6,649 bases of DNA from Palsa-147 sp049279675 (GTDB taxonomy: Bacteria; Acidobacteriota; Terriglobia; Acidiferrales; UBA7541), in the NCBI GenBank assembly GCA_049279675.1, contig JBAPOP010000056.1, positions 1-6,649 of the forward strand, read 5' to 3'. Both the position numbers and the translations under genes were made by a program. Positions 4,635 through 6,649 of this stretch are shown one piece after another. Position 1 is the first letter of the stretch; every line of letters starts with the position of its first letter. Below the pieces are notes generated by a model. That model did not search any database. It was not told the DNA's origin and saw only the letters and a list, made by a program, of their open reading frames with translations.

Positions 4635-5813
4635 ATGCGAACCACCCCCCGGTTCGTGCGTTTGCTCACTGGATTTTTTGCCGGTTCTCTGCTGATCGTT
4701 CCTGCACTCTTCGCTCAGACAAATCCGCCGCCATCCGATCCGCACGAGATGGTGACGCGCCAGCCGCGCATTCTCACCAAGCCTGCCGACCGCAACGCCG
4801 CATTCGATCTGCTCGATCGCGCTCGGAAAAACTACAATCTGTTCGACGTCTCGACTCCGTCCGCACTGAAAGTCTCGTTCACAACAAATGGCACCAGCCA
4901 GAACGAAGGCGAAGGGACGATGGATGAAGAGTTTGCCGGGCCGCAACGCCGATGGATGGCGCAATTAGGCGACTCGCTCACACTGCGCATTCTCGACGGC
5001 GATCACGTTTGGGGCACGAATCCCGCCGAGCCGGTTCCGTTGCGCGTTCAAATGGTGCGCGCCGCGTTGCTCTGGCCCGTCAATCCGCGCCCTGGCGCGG
5101 CCGCGATTCGCGCCGGCGACGTGAAGCGCGACGGCAAAGAGATGAGGTGTCTGCTGCTCAGCCGGGCCGTTCCGCCAAATCCCGCGCCACGCTCCTGGTA
5201 CGAAACCGAATATTGCATTGATCCAGCGACGGGCCTTTTGCAATCGTGGTCGGAAGCGCCGGGAATTTTCGCGGTCTACGATTACAATGGCGCCATTGAA
5301 TTTCACGGCCGCACAATCGCGCGGCAAGTTTCGATTTTCGAAGAAGGCCGCCTCGCGGTTCAGGCTCGCGTCGAAAGCCTCGAAGACGCGAAGGATCTTG
5401 ATCCAAATCTTTTCAAGCCGACGCCGGAAATGGTGGACGCCGGCGGATCGTATGGTCTGGGAACACCCGATCGCTTTCCGATACGCGTCGATCCCACCGA
5501 CGCGCCGACGTCAACTTACTTCCAGCCGGTTATCGTTCACGCAATTCTGGACGCGCAGGAAGGCCGCGTGCTCGATGCGGAGGCGCTGCAAAATTCCGAT
5601 CCGGATTTGAGCCGCGCGGCGATCGACTTGGTGAGAAATACTTCGTTCGAAGCTTCAGGACTTCAGCAGGAAGTTTTCATCAACGTGCAATTCCACTTGC
5701 CCGCCGCGGAGGCCGGCGGCCCGCCAATCTTCCACTCGCCCGTGCATTGGGAAATCTGGGAGCATCGGGGCAAGGTACCGCCGGCACGAAAACCAACACG
5801 ATTCGGAGACTAG
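4635..5813 (+). CDS. Exported protein with C-terminal TonB-C-like domain
   Basis: A 392-residue protein. Residues 1-28 form a signal peptide (basic start, hydrophobic 10-26, cleavage likely near ALFAQ/TNPP). The middle (about 54-265) is beta-rich: LLDRARKNYNLFD (59-71), a run of strands with RRWMAQLGDSLTLRILDGDHVW (105-126), WYETEYCIDPATGLLQSWSE (188-207), and DLDPNLFKPTPEM. It recalls LolA/LppX-type lipoprotein-carrier folds in layout, but that is a weak resemblance. The C-terminal part (about 297-355), QPVIVHAILDAQEGRVLDAE then AIDLVRNTSFEAS and EVFINVQFHLP, matches the alpha/beta pattern of the TonB C-terminal domain, which in TonB contacts outer-membrane receptors. A transmembrane energy-transducer arm is missing, so classic TonB activity is unlikely. 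An envelope role is inferred. Strong ribosome site, possible promoter at 4560-4589. It converges on the next gene with four bases between stop codons. Confidence 0.75.
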   Translation: MRTTPRFVRLLTGFFAGSLLIVPALFAQTNPPPSDPHEMVTRQPRILTKPADRNAAFDLLDRARKNYNLFDVSTPSALKVSFTTNGTSQNEGEGTMDEEFAGPQRRWMAQLGDSLTLRILDGDHVWGTNPAEPVPLRVQMVRAALLWPVNPRPGAAAIRAGDVKRDGKEMRCLLLSRAVPPNPAPRSWYETEYCIDPATGLLQSWSEAPGIFAVYDYNGAIEFHGRTIARQVSIFEEGRLAVQARVESLEDAKDLDPNLFKPTPEMVDAGGSYGLGTPDRFPIRVDPTDAPTSTYFQPVIVHAILDAQEGRVLDAEALQNSDPDLSRAAIDLVRNTSFEASGLQQEVFINVQFHLPAAEAGGPPIFHSPVHWEIWEHRGKVPPARKPTRFGD

Positions 5814-5817
5814 AAGT

Positions 5818-6649
5818 TTATTGAGCCTGCTGCTCAGACGCGGTCTGCACACTCGGCCGCGTCTGAGGAATTTGTGGGGCCGGTTTCGTCGCCGGGGCAC
5901 TAGCCGGTGACGTAGTCGCCGGAGCAGACGAAGTAGGCGGAGTTGCCGGTGCAGCTGGCGAATTCGTATCCTGAGCCGGAGCCGCTTGGATGCTATTCGC
6001 TGGAATCATGCTGGGCGAATCGTCGTTCGCGCCGGGATCAGGATACGCGTACGAGTTCGGCGTCGAGTTGTTGTCAGTCGAATCGCCAGGACCGTAGGGA
6101 GGAGGATACGGCGCAACGTTGTTGTTCACCGGCGGATAGTAATAACCCGGCCACGGCGTATACCAATACGGCGAAGCGCCACATCCCCACCAGGGATTCC
6201 AATACCAAGGATTCCACGCCCATCCGAATCCCCAACCAAATCCCCAGCCGAATCCGAATCCGCCCCAGCCAAATCCGCAGCCAAAGCATCCGAATCCGCG
6301 TCCGGCGAAGCCATAGCCGCGGCCGGCAAAACCAAAACCGCGCGCGCCAAATCCCGCTGCTCCAAAGCGATTGCCGGCAAGCGAAACGGATGCAAATCGC
6401 GAAGCCGGAGACGCCGACGCGCCGAAGCGGCCGCCAAACGTTGTGCTGCCGAATCGCGTGCCACCGACGGCGGAAATTCCAGACGTTGTGCGCCCGAAAG
6501 TCGAGCCAATGGAATGATTGCTCGAGAAATTCGACATCGCACGCGACGACGAAATCGCTGACGATCGCGATCCAATGGAGCCGCGATTAGATGAACTCAA
6601 ACTGCCGCTACCGAACGAATGAAAACTTCCAGAGCCGGCTGCGCTCGCG
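5818..6649 (-). CDS. Gly/Phe/Trp-rich low-complexity protein, start beyond the window
   Basis: Partial at its N-terminus: the frame stays open to the right edge, giving 276 visible residues, with no stop and no ATG with a ribosome site in the visible 5' part. The TTG at 6598-6600 is an internal Leu codon. Four zones are visible: Ser/Gly/Asn-rich (about 1-75), a Gly-Phe/Gly-Trp repeat core (about 76-144, e.g. GFGWGFGWGFGW), a Trp/Tyr/Pro-rich stretch with NPWYWNPWWG and PWPGYYYPP (about 145-185), and a Pro/Ala/Thr/Ser tail ending SEQQAQ. The missing N-terminus may hold a signal peptide. Similar compositions occur in surface-exposed or cell-wall proteins and in self-associating FG-type sequences, but no family is recognised. 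The frame is real: the other frames across it give arginine-rich shadow translations, and the stop lies just after the convergent gene. Location and function are not determined. Confidence 0.7.
   Translation of the reverse strand, partial: ASAAGSGSFHSFGSGSLSSSNRGSIGSRSSAISSSRAMSNFSSNHSIGSTFGRTTSGISAVGGTRFGSTTFGGRFGASASPASRFASVSLAGNRFGAAGFGARGFGFAGRGYGFAGRGFGCFGCGFGWGGFGFGWGFGWGFGWAWNPWYWNPWWGCGASPYWYTPWPGYYYPPVNNNVAPYPPPYGPGDSTDNNSTPNSYAYPDPGANDDSPSMIPANSIQAAPAQDTNSPAAPATPPTSSAPATTSPASAPATKPAPQIPQTRPSVQTASEQQAQ
5833..5867. terminator. Hairpin between the convergent genes, terminator candidate
   Basis: CTCAGACGCGG (5833-5843) and CCGCGTCTGAG (5857-5867) form a perfect 11-bp GC-rich stem with a 13-base loop. 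It lies 20 bases beyond the stop of the plus-strand gene and inside the last codons of the minus-strand gene. Neither side has a real T-run (plus side GAATTTGTGG), so it is at best a weak bidirectional terminator or an mRNA-end structure. Confidence 0.4.
6220..6300 (-). repeat. Degenerate tandem repeat encoding Gly-Phe/Gly-Trp units
   Basis: On the plus strand short units such as CCGAAT, CCAAAT and CCCAGC recur without fixed spacing, coding on the minus strand for GFG and GWG steps. Synonymous variation between units (for example AAT-CCG versus AAA-TCC contexts) suggests an old repeat kept at protein level and not a recent DNA slippage tract. Confidence 0.5.

Noticed and set aside
4195..4635. 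Plus-strand open frame of 146 codons before the TonB-C-domain gene
   Set aside because: It runs through both copies of the insertion-sequence-like 18-mer and the candidate promoter, with no recognisable domain. The TAATG overlap with the next start looks accidental.
5943..6590. Arginine-rich plus-strand frames opposite the FG-rich gene
   Set aside because: They arise from the reverse complement of glycine/phenylalanine/proline codons, and two overlapping frames show the same Arg/Ser bias.

Overview
The window looks like a chromosomal stretch from an acidobacterium (Acidobacteriota, Terriglobia-like). This is an inference from style, not from a marker gene. The points behind it are an exported DinB-type protein, an exported protein ending in a TonB-C-like domain, a very Gly/Phe/Trp-rich exported-looking protein, and a high-GC core (about 60% in sampled lines) interrupted by lower-GC genes (about 50%). 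There are no rRNA or tRNA genes, no CRISPR array and no complete transposase gene.

Layout. Positions 1-339 are non-coding and hold repeat copy A and a small inverted repeat ahead of a strong ribosome binding site. An exported DinB-fold protein follows (340-915, +), then repeat B, an unrecognised 150-aa protein (1112-1564, +), a small four-helix membrane protein (1631-2014, -), repeat C, a PQQ-type beta-propeller protein (2216-3298, +), repeat D, an isoprenylcysteine methyltransferase-family membrane protein (3418-3990, -) and repeat E. Positions 4068-4634 carry no convincing gene but contain an 18-bp directly repeated motif that looks like one end of a lost insertion sequence, and a possible promoter. 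An exported TonB-C-domain protein (4635-5813, +) then converges, four bases apart, on a Gly/Phe/Trp-rich protein that runs off the right edge (5818-6649, -).

The most unusual feature is a family of five short intergenic repeats (A to E), all in the same orientation, that punctuate the left two thirds of the window about every 0.7-1.2 kb with one or two genes between neighbours. The best copies fold into a hairpin. Copies C and D differ by a paired G/C to C/G exchange that keeps the inner stem intact. The repeats do not fit integron attC sites or CRISPR repeats and could be a palindromic mobile element or a structured RNA/DNA element. The genes between them are on both strands and show no shared pathway, so I read the region as an assembled accessory segment and not as an operon.

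The two right-hand genes are envelope-type proteins. They converge, so they are separate transcription units and not an operon.
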